A DNA stretch of 64,000 bases from Borrelia sp. P9F1 (GCF_030436115.1 NZ_CP129407.1:464402-528401); one strand, 5' to 3'. Positions 1-9,298 are shown, numbered from the stretch's first letter. Program-made: numbers and translations. Notes: a model not told the origin generated them from the sequence alone.

Positions 1-205
1 AGAATTTTTTGTACAAGTTCCCAATTACGAATACGAAGGGGATGAAGAAGTAATAGCTATTAATAGTGCGTATCTTTCCGAAGCAATTAGTGCATTTGAT
101 ACTTCTAGGTTAGAAATAAAATTCAGTCAAGGGGACGTGTTAAGGCTAGGTGAACCTGGGAATGATGACTTTACGCACTTAATAATGCCTATGATCTTAA
201 ATTGA
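1..205 (+). CDS. dnaN: DNA polymerase III beta clamp, C-terminal end (partial)
   Basis: The first 205 bases hold the last 67 codons of an open frame (reading from base 2) that begins outside the window and stops with TGA at 203-205. The product is the sliding clamp that tethers DNA polymerase III to DNA. The tail contains an SAYLSEAI-like segment and ends in LIMPMIL, matching the conserved MPM(R/K)L end of DnaN that lines the clamp's protein-binding pocket. Position next to recF and a DciA-type gene fits an origin-proximal dnaN. Only the end is visible, so nothing can be said about its start or promoter. Confidence 0.93.
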   Translation, partial: EFFVQVPNYEYEGDEEVIAINSAYLSEAISAFDTSRLEIKFSQGDVLRLGEPGNDDFTHLIMPMILN

Positions 206-223
206 CATTTCTTTGACGACAAG

Positions 224-1291
224 ATGATCAGTAAAATTGAGCTTCGCAATTTTAAAAACATAGAGAATCAGGTTATCAACCTTAACTTTGACAATGTTTA
301 TTTTTGTGGAGAGAACGGGGCGGGAAAAACGAATTTACTTGATGCTATTTATTATCTTGCTTTTGCTTCTTCATTTCTAGTAAACACAGGTAGAGAGCTT
401 ATCAGGTACGGAGAAAGGGAGTGCTATTTAAGATGTCATTACAACACCGGTGGGAGTGATGGAGAGATTAGTATATTGCTTAGGAATGAGAAGAAAGAAA
501 TAAGGGTTAACAATAGCCTTATAAGGGATAGAAAAGAATTGATACTAAATATACCAGTGATTATTTTTTCAAATTATGACATTGATTTTGTTGTTGGAGC
601 TCCCAATAGGAAGAGATGGTTTTTCGATCAAGCAATAAGTCTTATTTCTTTAAGTTATGTAGATTTTCTTAGGAAATATCGAAAAATTTTAAAACAAAGA
701 AACCTCATATTAAGACAAGGAAATAAAAGCTTGCTTAAAGTTTACAATGAAATTTTTGTTGATTATGCTCTTAAGATAACAAAGATGCGTGCAGATTTTA
801 TCAAACACTTTTGTGAAATTTTTAGACGCTACTGTTCTTTAATTTTTGATGTGTCTTATCGTCTAGAAATTAGATATATGCCCTCTGTTAAATGTGGGGA
901 AAGAGATGAATTTTTAAAAACTTTGTTTTTGAATGAGAAAAATGAATTTCTTGCTGGAAAAACCTTAATAGGCCCTCACAGGGACTTATATGAGGTGTTA
1001 AATGGTGAGAGGATTTTTACAAACCATTCTTCAACAGGTCAAAACAGATCACTTTCTTTAATTTATAGGCTTGTACAAGTTCTTATTTTCGATAAAAGGA
1101 ATAGCTCAGCTCCTATTTTGCTTTTTGATGATGTGTTTTTAGAGCTAGATAAAAGAAAGAGAAGAAGAATGTTTGAAATTTTACCGAAGAGCTCTCAGTG
1201 TTTTTTTACCTTTCTAGATGATTGTTATGATCTTGGAAGGGATAATAATTTTGTGGTGTACAGGGTTAAAAATGGAAGATTTGAACTTTAA
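224..1291 (+). CDS. recF: RecF recombination mediator ATPase
   Basis: 355 aa, the usual RecF length. RecF is an SMC/ABC-like ATPase that acts with RecO and RecR to load RecA at single-strand gaps. Visible motifs are Walker A GENGAGKT at residues 29-36, an ABC signature STGQNRSLSL at 270-279 and Walker B LFDDVFLELD at 300-309. ATG at 224 follows dnaN by 18 bases, the classic dnaN-recF arrangement. The 3' end overlaps the next gene by 20 bases. I recall no recF between dnaN and rpmH in B. burgdorferi B31 (only BB_0439, the next gene), so this gene may be lineage-specific. Function call is firm; lineage statement is from memory. Confidence 0.93.
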   Translation: MISKIELRNFKNIENQVINLNFDNVYFCGENGAGKTNLLDAIYYLAFASSFLVNTGRELIRYGERECYLRCHYNTGGSDGEISILLRNEKKEIRVNNSLIRDRKELILNIPVIIFSNYDIDFVVGAPNRKRWFFDQAISLISLSYVDFLRKYRKILKQRNLILRQGNKSLLKVYNEIFVDYALKITKMRADFIKHFCEIFRRYCSLIFDVSYRLEIRYMPSVKCGERDEFLKTLFLNEKNEFLAGKTLIGPHRDLYEVLNGERIFTNHSSTGQNRSLSLIYRLVQVLIFDKRNSSAPILLFDDVFLELDKRKRRRMFEILPKSSQCFFTFLDDCYDLGRDNNFVVYRVKNGRFEL

Positions 1292-1571
1292 AAAAGCGAG
1301 TGATGTACTTAATAAATATTTAAGATCAGATATTGTTCCTAATAAAAACTTAAATGCTAGCTTGGTACTTTCTCAAAATTGGAAGATAATATTTGGCGAG
1401 CTTGCAGATGGTATAAAACTATTGGACTTAAAGGACAATAAGGTGTTGTATATTGGAGTTAAGAATTCAAGTGTTTTATATAATATTTCTATGCGGAAAT
1501 CAAAAATAATAAAATTAATAAAAGAATCTACGGGTGTTGAGGTAGTGGATATAACAGTTTTAATAAGGTGA
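1272..1571 (+). CDS. DciA-like (DUF721) protein, probable helicase loader
   Basis: 99 aa from ATG at 1272. A longer frame opens at 1218, but it lies inside recF and the extra residues are only recF in another frame. The sequence has the small DUF721 pattern: an N-terminal helix (KASDVLNKYL), a W in the NWKIIFGELAD segment, then a beta-rich part ending in VEVVDITVLI. DUF721 proteins include DciA, the DnaB-loading protein of bacteria without DnaC, and are commonly encoded beside dnaN/recF. The assignment rests on family pattern and neighbourhood. It overlaps recF by 20 bases, suggesting coupled translation. Likely equivalent of B31 BB_0439. Confidence 0.7.
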   Translation: MEDLNFKKASDVLNKYLRSDIVPNKNLNASLVLSQNWKIIFGELADGIKLLDLKDNKVLYIGVKNSSVLYNISMRKSKIIKLIKESTGVEVVDITVLIR

Positions 1572-1577
1572 ATTTTG

Positions 1578-1604
1578 TTGACAATTGTAGTTGTATAATA
1601 TAAC
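1578..1604 (+). promoter_or_regulatory. Probable sigma-70 promoter for rpmH-rnpA-yidC
   Basis: A perfect TTGACA lies at 1578-1583. A TATAAC hexamer at 1599-1604 gives 15 bp spacing; a TATAAT at 1594-1599 is too close (10 bp) to pair with it. The signal sits in the 91-base gap between the DciA-like gene and rpmH, about 60 bases before the rpmH start. The -35 is convincing, the choice of -10 less so. Confidence 0.6.
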
Positions 1605-1662
1605 ATTACAGTGTTTAATTTATGCATTAGCAGTAAGGAATGTTTTTAATTGGAGGGCTTTT

Positions 1663-1818
1663 TTGAAGAGGACTTATCAGCCGAGTCGGGTTAAGAGGAA
1701 CAGAAAGTTTGGGTTTAGGACTAGAATGAAGACTAGAGGGGGGAGACTTATTCTTGCAAGGAGAAGGGCTAAGGGAAGGGCTAGATTAACTGTTTCTGAT
1801 GAAAAGAAGAAGTATTAG
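1663..1818 (+). CDS. rpmH: Ribosomal protein L34 (bL34)
   Basis: 51 aa, highly basic, with the family opening [21 protein letters not shown] and a C-terminal GRARLTVS. I place the start at the TTG at 1663 because a GGAGGG Shine-Dalgarno lies at about 1652 and the L34 signature begins exactly there; the frame upstream (from 1591) overlaps the promoter. L34 is a late-binding protein of the large subunit. Its last 20 bases overlap rnpA, an arrangement known from other bacteria, where L34 and RNase P protein are made from one mRNA. Confidence 0.95.
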   Translation: MKRTYQPSRVKRNRKFGFRTRMKTRGGRLILARRRAKGRARLTVSDEKKKY

Positions 1819-2164
1819 CATAAAAACAAGGGTAGAAATTCAAAACATTTTCAGGAAAGGTAAGTTGATTCGGATGAATGGATTTAGTGTGTTTTATGAG
1901 CGTACTAGCTTGGCAATTTCTAGGATACTTGTTACGTTTCCCAGAGTTTTCAAGGGTGCTGTTAGGAGGAATCGTGTTAGGCGCCTCTTTAGGGAATGTT
2001 TTAGGGCTCAGTTGCATTTGTTTAAAGGCAGTAGTGTTGATTTTATTTTCTTAATTTCTCCCCAGAAATCTGATGTTAATTATGCTGAAGTGGAAGTGAT
2101 GATGAGAACTCTAGTTTTGGATATTGCTGAGAGGGAAATGTGGGGCAGAACAAAAGAATTTTAA
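1799..2164 (+). CDS. rnpA: Ribonuclease P protein component
   Basis: 121 aa. This basic protein binds RNase P RNA (gene not in this window) and helps recognise pre-tRNA 5' leaders. The RNR signature is seen as [12 protein letters not shown] around residues 55-66, preceded by the aromatic strand FSVFYERT. The ATG at 1799 lies inside rpmH and the end overlaps yidC by 25 bases, so rpmH, rnpA and yidC are likely translated as a coupled series. Length is normal for the family. Confidence 0.95.
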   Translation: MKRRSISIKTRVEIQNIFRKGKLIRMNGFSVFYERTSLAISRILVTFPRVFKGAVRRNRVRRLFRECFRAQLHLFKGSSVDFIFLISPQKSDVNYAEVEVMMRTLVLDIAEREMWGRTKEF

Positions 2165-3762
2165 GGGCTGTTTATTTATCATTGGTTTTTATTGGTATTT
2201 TTATGCTTATTAATGACGTCTTCTTTTCCCAGAAAGCTCCCTCTGTGGTGGAAAAAAGGGTTGGTTTTGACTTAAATAAGAGTTTTGATGTTGGTAGTTC
2301 TTTGGATGACGAAGATCATGTTTTAGGTTTAAGTGTTAATTCTGAAGATATCAAAGTTGAGACTGGTGTGTACTATGCTACTTTTTCAACGTTTAGGGGA
2401 AACTTGACTTCTTTAAGACTTAAGAATCATTTGAATTTAGAAAAGGAACCCACCGAATTGATTAATGCTGGAGAGGCTAGAGAGAGCTTCTACTACGTTA
2501 GTTTTGATGGATTGGCTAAAAATTTGTTTTCTTATGAAAAGGTGAATGATTATACACATGATTTTAAAACCAGTATTGAATACAATGGTAAAAATTATGA
2601 ATACATAAAAAGATATAAATTTTCAAATAAAGATGAGTATTTAATAGAGCTTAAAATCTTGTTAAATGGTCTTGACTCTGGCAGTAAGTTTGATATTAAT
2701 TCTTATAGATTTGTATTAAATTCTGATGTTGAAAAATTGAGTGATAGAGGTAAGCTTCAATACAGCGGCTATTTATCTCATGCTGTTTATTATGATACTA
2801 AGCTTAGGTATGGCAAAGATGGTCTTGATGTTGTCGGTCCTAAATGGGCGGGGGCTAGCACCAAGTATTTTGAGGTTTTGGTTTCAAAGGAGGATGTGGA
2901 TGTTGAGTTTAGAAATGAGAATGGGATTTTAAGGACTTTCATTTTAAACAAAGTAGATAGTAGGGGTATTGACGATAGCTTTTATATCTATGCAGGCCCT
3001 AGGGATAATAAGTACTTAGATGTTTTTGATAGAGAATATGAAAACAGTTTTGGCTTGTCTGGTATGGAGTTTGGTATGTCTGTTGAGAAGAGTTTGTTAT
3101 ATTTTATTCAAGTTCCCATGCAACTGATAATGCAAATTTTTTATAATGTTATTCCTAACTGGGGGCTTTCAATAATGTTTTTGACAATTGTTGTAAGGAT
3201 CCTTATATTCCCCTTGACTTTTAAGGGGTTTAGGGCCACAGCGGAGCTTTCTAAACTGCAGCCTAGGATGAAAGAGATACAGGCTAAGTTTAAGAATGAT
3301 CCTAGGAGATTAAATGAGGAAATGGGCAAGCTTTACAAGGAGGAGGGTGTTAATCCTATTGGTGGATGTTTTCCTATTCTTTTACAGCTTCCTGTGTTTT
3401 TTGCTCTTTATGGTCTTGTAAATAATTTCTTTTTATTAAGAGGAGCTAGTTTTGTTCCAGGTTGGGTTGATGATTTATCAATTGGGGATAGCGTATATTA
3501 TTTTGGGTATAAGGTTCTCTTCTGGACAGATATTAGGATTCTGCCCTTTATTATGATGTTTACTCAGTTATTTTCTACAATTGTTAGCTCTAATGTTGAT
3601 CTTAAAAATCTTGGTGGTCAACAAAAGTTTTTATATTTTGGAATGCCCATTATGTTTTTTTTCATACTTTATGATATGCCGTCAGGGCTTTTAATTTATT
3701 GGGTTACAACAAATATCTTCACCATTCTACAGCAATACTACATAAAGAAAAATATGTCTTAA
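2140..3762 (+). CDS. yidC: Membrane protein insertase YidC
   Basis: 540 aa, the long Gram-negative form. YidC inserts and folds inner-membrane proteins alone or with SecYEG. Residues about 9-25 form the N-terminal membrane anchor, followed by a large periplasmic beta domain (to about 310) and then the conserved 60KD_IMP core with five membrane segments. The catalytic-groove arginine is seen in [10 protein letters not shown] and the cytoplasmic hairpin in [18 protein letters not shown]. The GTG at 2140 gives the start, inside rnpA. The motif [16 protein letters not shown] confirms the family. Neighbours rnpA and jag match the usual YidC cluster. Confidence 0.96.
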   Translation: MGQNKRILRAVYLSLVFIGIFMLINDVFFSQKAPSVVEKRVGFDLNKSFDVGSSLDDEDHVLGLSVNSEDIKVETGVYYATFSTFRGNLTSLRLKNHLNLEKEPTELINAGEARESFYYVSFDGLAKNLFSYEKVNDYTHDFKTSIEYNGKNYEYIKRYKFSNKDEYLIELKILLNGLDSGSKFDINSYRFVLNSDVEKLSDRGKLQYSGYLSHAVYYDTKLRYGKDGLDVVGPKWAGASTKYFEVLVSKEDVDVEFRNENGILRTFILNKVDSRGIDDSFYIYAGPRDNKYLDVFDREYENSFGLSGMEFGMSVEKSLLYFIQVPMQLIMQIFYNVIPNWGLSIMFLTIVVRILIFPLTFKGFRATAELSKLQPRMKEIQAKFKNDPRRLNEEMGKLYKEEGVNPIGGCFPILLQLPVFFALYGLVNNFFLLRGASFVPGWVDDLSIGDSVYYFGYKVLFWTDIRILPFIMMFTQLFSTIVSSNVDLKNLGGQQKFLYFGMPIMFFFILYDMPSGLLIYWVTTNIFTILQQYYIKKNMS

Positions 3763-3772
3763 GGAGGAATAA

Positions 3773-4483
3773 ATGAGTTACGAATTTTATGGAAAAACAG
3801 AACAAGAAGCTATTAAAAAGGCAATGAGGGATCTTGATTTAAGAGAAGGGGAATTTGATGTAGAGATTTTAGATAAGGAAAAAGTTGGATTTTTGTTTAA
3901 AAAAGAGATGATTAAAATAAGAGTCTCTCCTCACGCAAGAGAGGAAGATAGAAGTTCTGGGGTTAAGTATAGTGAAGATGTTTATGGTAAGGTTTTGAAT
4001 TTTGTTAAGGGTACAATAGATAGGATGGGGTATTGTGCTGATTTAAAGATTGAATCTAGTGAGGGTGAGTACATTAAAATCTCTATTGAGACAGACAGTC
4101 CCAGTATATTAATTGGAAGAGAGGGAAGGAATTTGGATGCTTTACAGCTTTTGGCTAATATTTATGCATCTAAGCTTGTTGGGCAGAATGGTAATTTTAA
4201 TAAGGTAATACTAGATATTGAAGACTATAGGGAGAGGTTTAAGTCAAGGTTTATTAATTTAGCGATAACTTCTTTTCATAAGGTAAAAAGAAGCAGACGG
4301 TCTGTCCTTTTACCAACAATGAATCCTTTTGAGAGAAGAATTATTCACACTACTTTAAATCGTTATAGTGATGTTAAAACAGAAAGTGAGGGGGATGGAA
4401 ACTTAAAGAGAGTAAGAATTTCTTATGTAAGAAACAGTAAGTACAATGGTAATGTTCGTAATTATCAAAGAAGAGGATATTAA
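3773..4483 (+). CDS. jag: Jag/KhpB RNA-binding protein
   Basis: 236 aa with three recognisable parts: an N-terminal Jag domain (residues about 3-50, YEFYGKTEQEAI), a KH domain (about 75-150, ILIGREGRNLDALQLLAN with the GxxG loop) and an R3H domain (about 165-225, LLPTMNPFERRIIHTTL). In Gram-positives the homologue (Jag/KhpB, EloR) binds RNA and affects elongation and cell shape. An AAGGAGG site precedes ATG 3773. It ends the rpmH-rnpA-yidC-jag run. The last 20 residues are basic and rich in N, R and Y. Confidence 0.9.
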   Translation: MSYEFYGKTEQEAIKKAMRDLDLREGEFDVEILDKEKVGFLFKKEMIKIRVSPHAREEDRSSGVKYSEDVYGKVLNFVKGTIDRMGYCADLKIESSEGEYIKISIETDSPSILIGREGRNLDALQLLANIYASKLVGQNGNFNKVILDIEDYRERFKSRFINLAITSFHKVKRSRRSVLLPTMNPFERRIIHTTLNRYSDVKTESEGDGNLKRVRISYVRNSKYNGNVRNYQRRGY

Positions 4484-4610
4484 AAAGAGCAAAGCTTGTG
4501 GCTTTTGGAGCTGAAGCTTTTGGTTAGTTGACTTTCATCTATTAGGGGTTAGTGTTGCTCGATTAGATGTTAGGGGTGTTGCTTGTGTGGTGTTACTAAG
4601 GGATTGATGT

Positions 4611-5666
4611 ATGAGAGTGTTTTTAACAGGTATTGCGGGATTTATTGGGTTTCATGTGGCCAAAAGGCTTGTTGGTGATGGGCATGAGGTCTTGGGCGTG
4701 GATGTATTGAATAACTATTATGACCCTGACTTAAAATATGAGAGACTGGAAGTTTTGGGATTGAAATGCGGGGAGATGAAGAGTGGGAAGATTATTAAGA
4801 GCAACAGGCATGGTGGTTTGAGTTTTGTTTGTCTTGATATTCTAGACAAAGGAAAAATATTAGATCTTTTTTCTCAGCATAAATTTACTCATGTTTGCCA
4901 TTTAGCAGCTCAAGCGGGGATTAGAGATAGTATGGAAAATCCCGATAGTTATGTCTCAGTTAACATTGTTGGGTTTTTTAATGTCCTAGATGCGTGTAGG
5001 GTATACAAAGAAAATATCAAACATTTTGTTTATGCCTCGACCTCTGCTGTTTATGGAATGAATGAAAGCATGCCTTCAGATGAGGATGGCATTACAGATC
5101 ATCCTTTAAATTTGTATGCGGCTAGTAAAAAGGCTAATGAAGTAATAGCACATGCTTATAGTTCATCTTTTGGTATCCCAACAACGGGTTTACGTTTTTT
5201 TACGGTGTATGGTCCTTATGGCAGGCCCGATATGGCGCTGTATCTGTTCGCAGATGGGATTTTAAAAAATACTGCTATTGATGTTTTTAATAATGGCAAC
5301 ATGGCTAGGGATTTCACGTATGTGGATGATGTTGTGGGTGGTATTTATAGTGTACTTAAAAAACCTTCTGAGAGTGATTCCACTTTTGATACAAAAAATC
5401 CTAATTCTTCAAGTTCTCTTGCACCATACAAAATATATAATATAGGGACGGGACATGCTACTAAACTGATAGATTTTATTGATGAACTTGAGGTAAATCT
5501 TGGAAATAAGGCTTTGAAAAATTTTTTGCCTATGCAGAAAGCAGATGTTGTAGAGAGTTGTTGTGATATTTTAAAGCTTAAAAATGATTTTGCTTACAGG
5601 CCTTTGACTTCCATTAAAGAGGGAATAAAAAAATTTGCAAATTGGTATAAATCTAAAGTAACTTAG
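4611..5666 (+). CDS. NAD-dependent nucleotide-sugar epimerase (UDP-glucuronate 4-epimerase type)
   Basis: 351 aa short-chain dehydrogenase of the extended class. The NAD-binding TGIAGFIG is at residues 6-13, the catalytic Ser/Thr region ASTSAVYG at about 142-149 and the YxxxK pair at Y169 and K173. The early NNYYDPDLKYERL segment resembles UDP-glucuronate/galacturonate 4-epimerases. Likely equivalent of B31 BB_0444. The exact sugar cannot be read from sequence, and Borrelia has no LPS, so the product may serve glycolipids, peptidoglycan or glycoproteins. It stands alone between jag and fbaA, with an AAGGG site before ATG 4611. Confidence 0.85.
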   Translation: MRVFLTGIAGFIGFHVAKRLVGDGHEVLGVDVLNNYYDPDLKYERLEVLGLKCGEMKSGKIIKSNRHGGLSFVCLDILDKGKILDLFSQHKFTHVCHLAAQAGIRDSMENPDSYVSVNIVGFFNVLDACRVYKENIKHFVYASTSAVYGMNESMPSDEDGITDHPLNLYAASKKANEVIAHAYSSSFGIPTTGLRFFTVYGPYGRPDMALYLFADGILKNTAIDVFNNGNMARDFTYVDDVVGGIYSVLKKPSESDSTFDTKNPNSSSSLAPYKIYNIGTGHATKLIDFIDELEVNLGNKALKNFLPMQKADVVESCCDILKLKNDFAYRPLTSIKEGIKKFANWYKSKVT

Positions 5667-5760
5667 ACAGTCTTTGTTGTGGAATGAACTGGCTCTGTTT
5701 ATGTTCATAGGAGTTTTGTTTTAATCTTTTTAATCTAGAGTCGCTTTTGGGGTTTGGGTG

Positions 5761-5766
5761 TATAAT
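5761..5766 (+). promoter_or_regulatory. Possible -10 box for fbaA
   Basis: A TATAAT at 5761-5766 lies 39 bases before the fbaA start, with a TG directly in front, and the Shine-Dalgarno AAGGAGGG follows at about 5791. I see no good -35 at 16-18 bp upstream. A+T-rich DNA makes such boxes common, so confidence is limited. Confidence 0.4.
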
Positions 5767-5804
5767 GTAGATAAATGTAGATATATGTTATAAGGAGGGT
5801 CTAG

Positions 5805-6884
5805 GTGGGTGTGTTAGACAAGATTAAGCCTGGTGTGGTTTACGGTAAGGATTTGCATGCTCTGTATGAAATATGTAAGAGCGAAGGGTTTGCTATCCCT
5901 GCAATTAATTGCATAGGTACGAATTCAATTAATGCTGTTTTGGAGGCTGCTAGGGAAATAAATTCTCCTATCATGATACAGTTTTCAAATAGCGGTTCTG
6001 CTTTTGTTGCTGGTAAGGGATTGAAGGTTGAAAAACCTCAAGGGACTTCTGTGCTTGGAGCCATTTCTGGGGCTTTACATGTTCATTTGATGGCTGAGCA
6101 CTACGGTGTTCCTGTTGTGCTTCATACGGACCACTGTGCAAAAAAGTTAATTCCTTGGGTTGAAGGTCTTTTGGAGTATGGGGAGAAATATTATATGGAA
6201 CATGGGAAGCCTTTATTTTCTTCACATATGTTAGATTTATCAGAAGAGACAATTAAGGAAAATATTGAGATATCTAAGAAATTTTTGGAGCGAATGGACA
6301 AAATTGAAATGTTTTTAGAGATCGAACTTGGAATTACTGGTGGCGAGGAAGACGGTGTTGATAATTCGAATCGGGCTCCTCAAGAATTATTTTCAACTCC
6401 TGAGGATATTTACTATGGATATTCTGAGCTTATGGGGGTTAGTCCTAATTTCCAAATTGCTGCGGCTTTTGGAAACGTGCACGGAGTTTATAAGCCTGGG
6501 AATGTTCAACTTACTCCTAAGGTGTTAAGAGATGGCCAAGCTTACGTTATATCTAGGACAGGAACAAGTAATCCGAAGCCTGTTTCATATGTGTTTCATG
6601 GGGGATCTGGATCTACTATAGAAGAGATTAATGAGGCACTCTCTTATGGTGTTATTAAGATGAACATCGACACGGATACCCAATGGGCTGCTTGGGAAGG
6701 TGTATTGAATTATTATAAAAAGAATGAAGATAGATTACAGGGCCAACTTGGAGATGGGAAGGATGCTGATGTTCCAAATAAAAAATTTTATGATCCAAGG
6801 GTGTGGCTTAGAGAGTCTGAAGTTAGTATGAAAGAGCGTGTTAAGCTTGCATGCAGGAATCTTAATAACGTTAACAGAAATTGA
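5805..6884 (+). CDS. fbaA: Fructose-bisphosphate aldolase, class II
   Basis: 359 aa, zinc-dependent class II aldolase of the E. coli FbaA type; it splits fructose 1,6-bisphosphate into two triose phosphates in glycolysis, the main energy route of Borrelia. The zinc-site motif HTDHCAKK and the acidic ELGITGGEEDGVDN loop are both present, as is the phosphate-binding FHGGSGS. Start is GTG at 5805 after a strong AAGGAGGG. The gene appears to be its own transcription unit: a possible -10 box upstream and a clear terminator at 6918-6940. Probable B31 equivalent is BB_0445. Confidence 0.97.
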   Translation: MGVLDKIKPGVVYGKDLHALYEICKSEGFAIPAINCIGTNSINAVLEAAREINSPIMIQFSNSGSAFVAGKGLKVEKPQGTSVLGAISGALHVHLMAEHYGVPVVLHTDHCAKKLIPWVEGLLEYGEKYYMEHGKPLFSSHMLDLSEETIKENIEISKKFLERMDKIEMFLEIELGITGGEEDGVDNSNRAPQELFSTPEDIYYGYSELMGVSPNFQIAAAFGNVHGVYKPGNVQLTPKVLRDGQAYVISRTGTSNPKPVSYVFHGGSGSTIEEINEALSYGVIKMNIDTDTQWAAWEGVLNYYKKNEDRLQGQLGDGKDADVPNKKFYDPRVWLRESEVSMKERVKLACRNLNNVNRN

Positions 6885-6917
6885 AATGAGTATAACAAAA
6901 ATAAGCAAATAAGTTTT

Positions 6918-6940
6918 GTCGCCTGAGGGGCGACTTTTTT
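6918..6940 (+). terminator. Rho-independent terminator after fbaA
   Basis: Perfect 6-bp stem GTCGCC (6918-6923) / GGCGAC (6929-6934) with a 5-base loop and six T immediately after (6935-6940). It lies 33 bases past the fbaA stop. Confidence 0.9.
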
Positions 6941-7100
6941 GTATAATAAATACACATAAATGACCTTCTGATCATAATCAATGCGTAATCTGTTCTTTCA
7001 TTGTTGTTTTTTCTGTCTTTTATGTTTTAATATGTGAGGTAGGTGTTTGGTATATTTTTTGCATAGTCTTATGCATGAAGTGATAAGATAGGAGGCGTAT

Positions 7101-7511
7101 ATGTGGTTGACAAATTATAAGAAAAGTTTTCTAGATTTTTTGAATGATGATTTTGATTTTATGAGCCCTAAAGGGATTCAAGATGTTCCAGTCAATATTA
7201 AGGATGAGGGAAGCTCATTTATTATTGAGGCTTACTTGCCAGGGATCAAGAAAGAGGATGTGTCCATTTCACTGAAAAATGATTATTTGACAATAAGTTA
7301 TGAGAGCAAGGACGAGGCTGAGGAAAAAAATGATAAGTACCTAAGGGTAGAAAGAAGAGACATCTCTTTCTCAAGAAGTTTTAGGCTGTCTGGCAATATT
7401 GACCAGAACAAAATCAAGTCTGAACTAAAAGATGGAGTGTTAAATATTAATCTTCCTAAAAAGACTGAGGTTATTGAGAAAGCTCAAGAGAAAAAGATTT
7501 CAATCGAATAA
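7101..7511 (+). CDS. Small heat-shock protein, Hsp20/alpha-crystallin family
   Basis: 136 aa, typical of bacterial small heat-shock proteins, which hold unfolding proteins without using ATP. The alpha-crystallin domain covers about residues 28-121, with the family strand motif GVLNINLPK at 112-120. A C-terminal I-x-I anchor (ISI, 133-135) needed for oligomer assembly is present. ATG 7101 follows AGGAGG. A 6-bp inverted repeat lies about 25 bases upstream (7060-7075). It converges on aspS with a shared terminator. I recall no gene here between the aldolase and aspS in B31 numbering (BB_0445/BB_0446), so this may be lineage-specific. Confidence 0.92.
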   Translation: MWLTNYKKSFLDFLNDDFDFMSPKGIQDVPVNIKDEGSSFIIEAYLPGIKKEDVSISLKNDYLTISYESKDEAEEKNDKYLRVERRDISFSRSFRLSGNIDQNKIKSELKDGVLNINLPKKTEVIEKAQEKKISIE

Positions 7512-7514
7512 ATT

Positions 7515-7544
7515 AAGTAAGGGTGCCACTAGGCATCCTTACTT
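7515..7544. terminator. Bidirectional terminator shared by hsp20 and aspS
   Basis: A 13-bp stem with one G-T wobble: left arm 7515-7527, four-base loop ACTA 7528-7531, right arm 7532-7544. T-rich DNA follows on the + strand and A-rich DNA precedes it, so it can work for both converging genes. The aspS stop codon (7529-7531) lies in the loop and the last aspS codons form the right arm. Confidence 0.85.
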
Positions 7545-9295
7545 TTATAATTTTCAAGCTTTAAATTTAGTTCTGTTAGTTGTTCATCCGAGATTTCAGA
7601 GGGAGAGTTGTCAAGAGGGCTTGCTGCAAATGAGTTTTTTGGGAAAAGTATTACGTCTTTTATTGAACTCGAGTTTGTCATCAGCATTAATAGACGATCG
7701 ACCCCAATTGCTATTCCACCATGAATGGGGGCTCCGTATTCCAATGCCTTTAAAAAGAATCCAAATCTCTCTTTTGCTACTGTGTCATTAAACTCCACTA
7801 TATTAAAAATTCTTTGTTGAAGTTCTCTCGTATGTATTCTGATAGATCCAGACCCGAGTTCCATTCCGTTTAATACAAGGTCATACACTTCGCCTAAAAC
7901 CTTGCTAGGATCCTTTTCTAGAGTATTAATGTATCTTTTTTGAGGAAGAGAGAACATATGGTGAGCTGCTTTGTATCTCTTTTTGTCCTCGTCGTATTCA
8001 AACATAGGAAAATCGTTGACCCATAAGAACTCAAATGCATTTTTTCTTACTAAGTTGAGCTCGTTTGCGATCTTTATTCTAATTTGCCCCATGGCTTTGC
8101 AAGCAGTTTCCCATAAATCAGATATAAAGAATATGATATCGTTATTTTTCAAAGAATAATTTTCAATTAAAATTGGTTCTATATCAGTTAAGAATTTGGC
8201 AATTCCACCCGTAAATTTATTGTTTTCTATTTTTGTAAAATAAAGATTACGAGTCTTGTAAAGTTTAGCATGTTCCTCCAATTTACTAATCCTAGCTCTT
8301 GAGAAATTATGAGCTTCATTTTTGACTATAAGTGCTTTTATTGTATTCTTATTTTTCAGTGCTTCTTTGAATACATTGAATGAAGATTTCTTAAGGAGAC
8401 GACTCATATCTTGTATTAGTAATTCATACCTCGTATCCGGTTTGTCACTTCCATAGATATTCATTGCATCCTTATAGGATATTCTTCTAAATTTTCTGGG
8501 AAGCTTAATATTGAGTGCCTGTTTGAAAACGCAACAGATAAGGGCTTCCATTAGCTTAAAGATATTTTCTTTCTTTATAAAACTCATTTCCAGGTCAAGT
8601 TGTGTGAATTCTGGTTGTCTATCTCCCCTTGAGTCTTCATCCCTGTAGCATCTAGCTATTTGGAAATATTTATCAAAACCAGCTATCATTGCAAGTTGTT
8701 TATAAATTTGCGGTGATTGTGGTAATGCGTAGAACTGTCCCTTGTGTATTCTTGATGGCACTAAAAAGTCTCTTGCACCCTCTGGAGTTGACCTTACAAA
8801 GGTTGGAGTTTCTAGTTCCAAGAAATCTTTCTTTGTTAAGTGAGACCTAATTATTTGTATTACCCTGCTTCTTAGTATTATTTTTTGTTTTTGTTCTTCT
8901 CTTCTTAAATCTAAATATCTGTATTCAAGCTTCGCGTTATCACTTGCATTATTATTGTCTCCAATCATAAAGGGTAATTCATTGCATCTTGAGATTACTT
9001 CTATGTTTTCTGCAAGTATTTCAAAGGCTCCTGTTCTCATTTCTTTATTTAAAAGCTCTACAGGTCTGAGTTCTAATTTCCCCTGTACCTTAATGCAGTA
9101 TTCCATCTTGATGTGAGATACTCTTCCCAGCAGATTCTCATCGTTTACAAGTACCTGTGCTTCATCATATCTATCTCTAATGTTGATAAAAGCAACTTTT
9201 CCATGATGTCTAATTTTTTTGACCCAAGCATTTATTTCTATTCTCTTATTTACAAGCTTATCGTTTATTTGATTGCATCTAATGACTTTAAACAT
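7529..9295 (-). CDS. aspS: Aspartyl-tRNA synthetase
   Basis: 588 aa, bacterial-type class IIb synthetase charging tRNA-Asp (possibly tRNA-Asn too, if Borrelia lacks a discriminating enzyme or uses a Gln/Asn amidotransferase route). An N-terminal OB-fold anticodon domain (residues 1-110) is followed by the catalytic core, with motif 2 near [19 protein letters not shown], the bacterial insertion domain, and motif 3 [13 protein letters not shown] near the C terminus. It lies on the lagging strand and its protein is K/N/I-rich. Four bases separate it from the upstream antiporter gene, so the two may share an mRNA. Its stop codon lies inside the shared terminator. Confidence 0.96.
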   Translation of the reverse strand: MFKVIRCNQINDKLVNKRIEINAWVKKIRHHGKVAFINIRDRYDEAQVLVNDENLLGRVSHIKMEYCIKVQGKLELRPVELLNKEMRTGAFEILAENIEVISRCNELPFMIGDNNNASDNAKLEYRYLDLRREEQKQKIILRSRVIQIIRSHLTKKDFLELETPTFVRSTPEGARDFLVPSRIHKGQFYALPQSPQIYKQLAMIAGFDKYFQIARCYRDEDSRGDRQPEFTQLDLEMSFIKKENIFKLMEALICCVFKQALNIKLPRKFRRISYKDAMNIYGSDKPDTRYELLIQDMSRLLKKSSFNVFKEALKNKNTIKALIVKNEAHNFSRARISKLEEHAKLYKTRNLYFTKIENNKFTGGIAKFLTDIEPILIENYSLKNNDIIFFISDLWETACKAMGQIRIKIANELNLVRKNAFEFLWVNDFPMFEYDEDKKRYKAAHHMFSLPQKRYINTLEKDPSKVLGEVYDLVLNGMELGSGSIRIHTRELQQRIFNIVEFNDTVAKERFGFFLKALEYGAPIHGGIAIGVDRLLMLMTNSSSIKDVILFPKNSFAASPLDNSPSEISDEQLTELNLKLENYKSKDA

Positions 9296-9298
9296 AAT

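Noticed and set aside
4484..4610. Possible terminator after jag
   Set aside because: Only weak AAAGCTT-type short stems without a following U-run.
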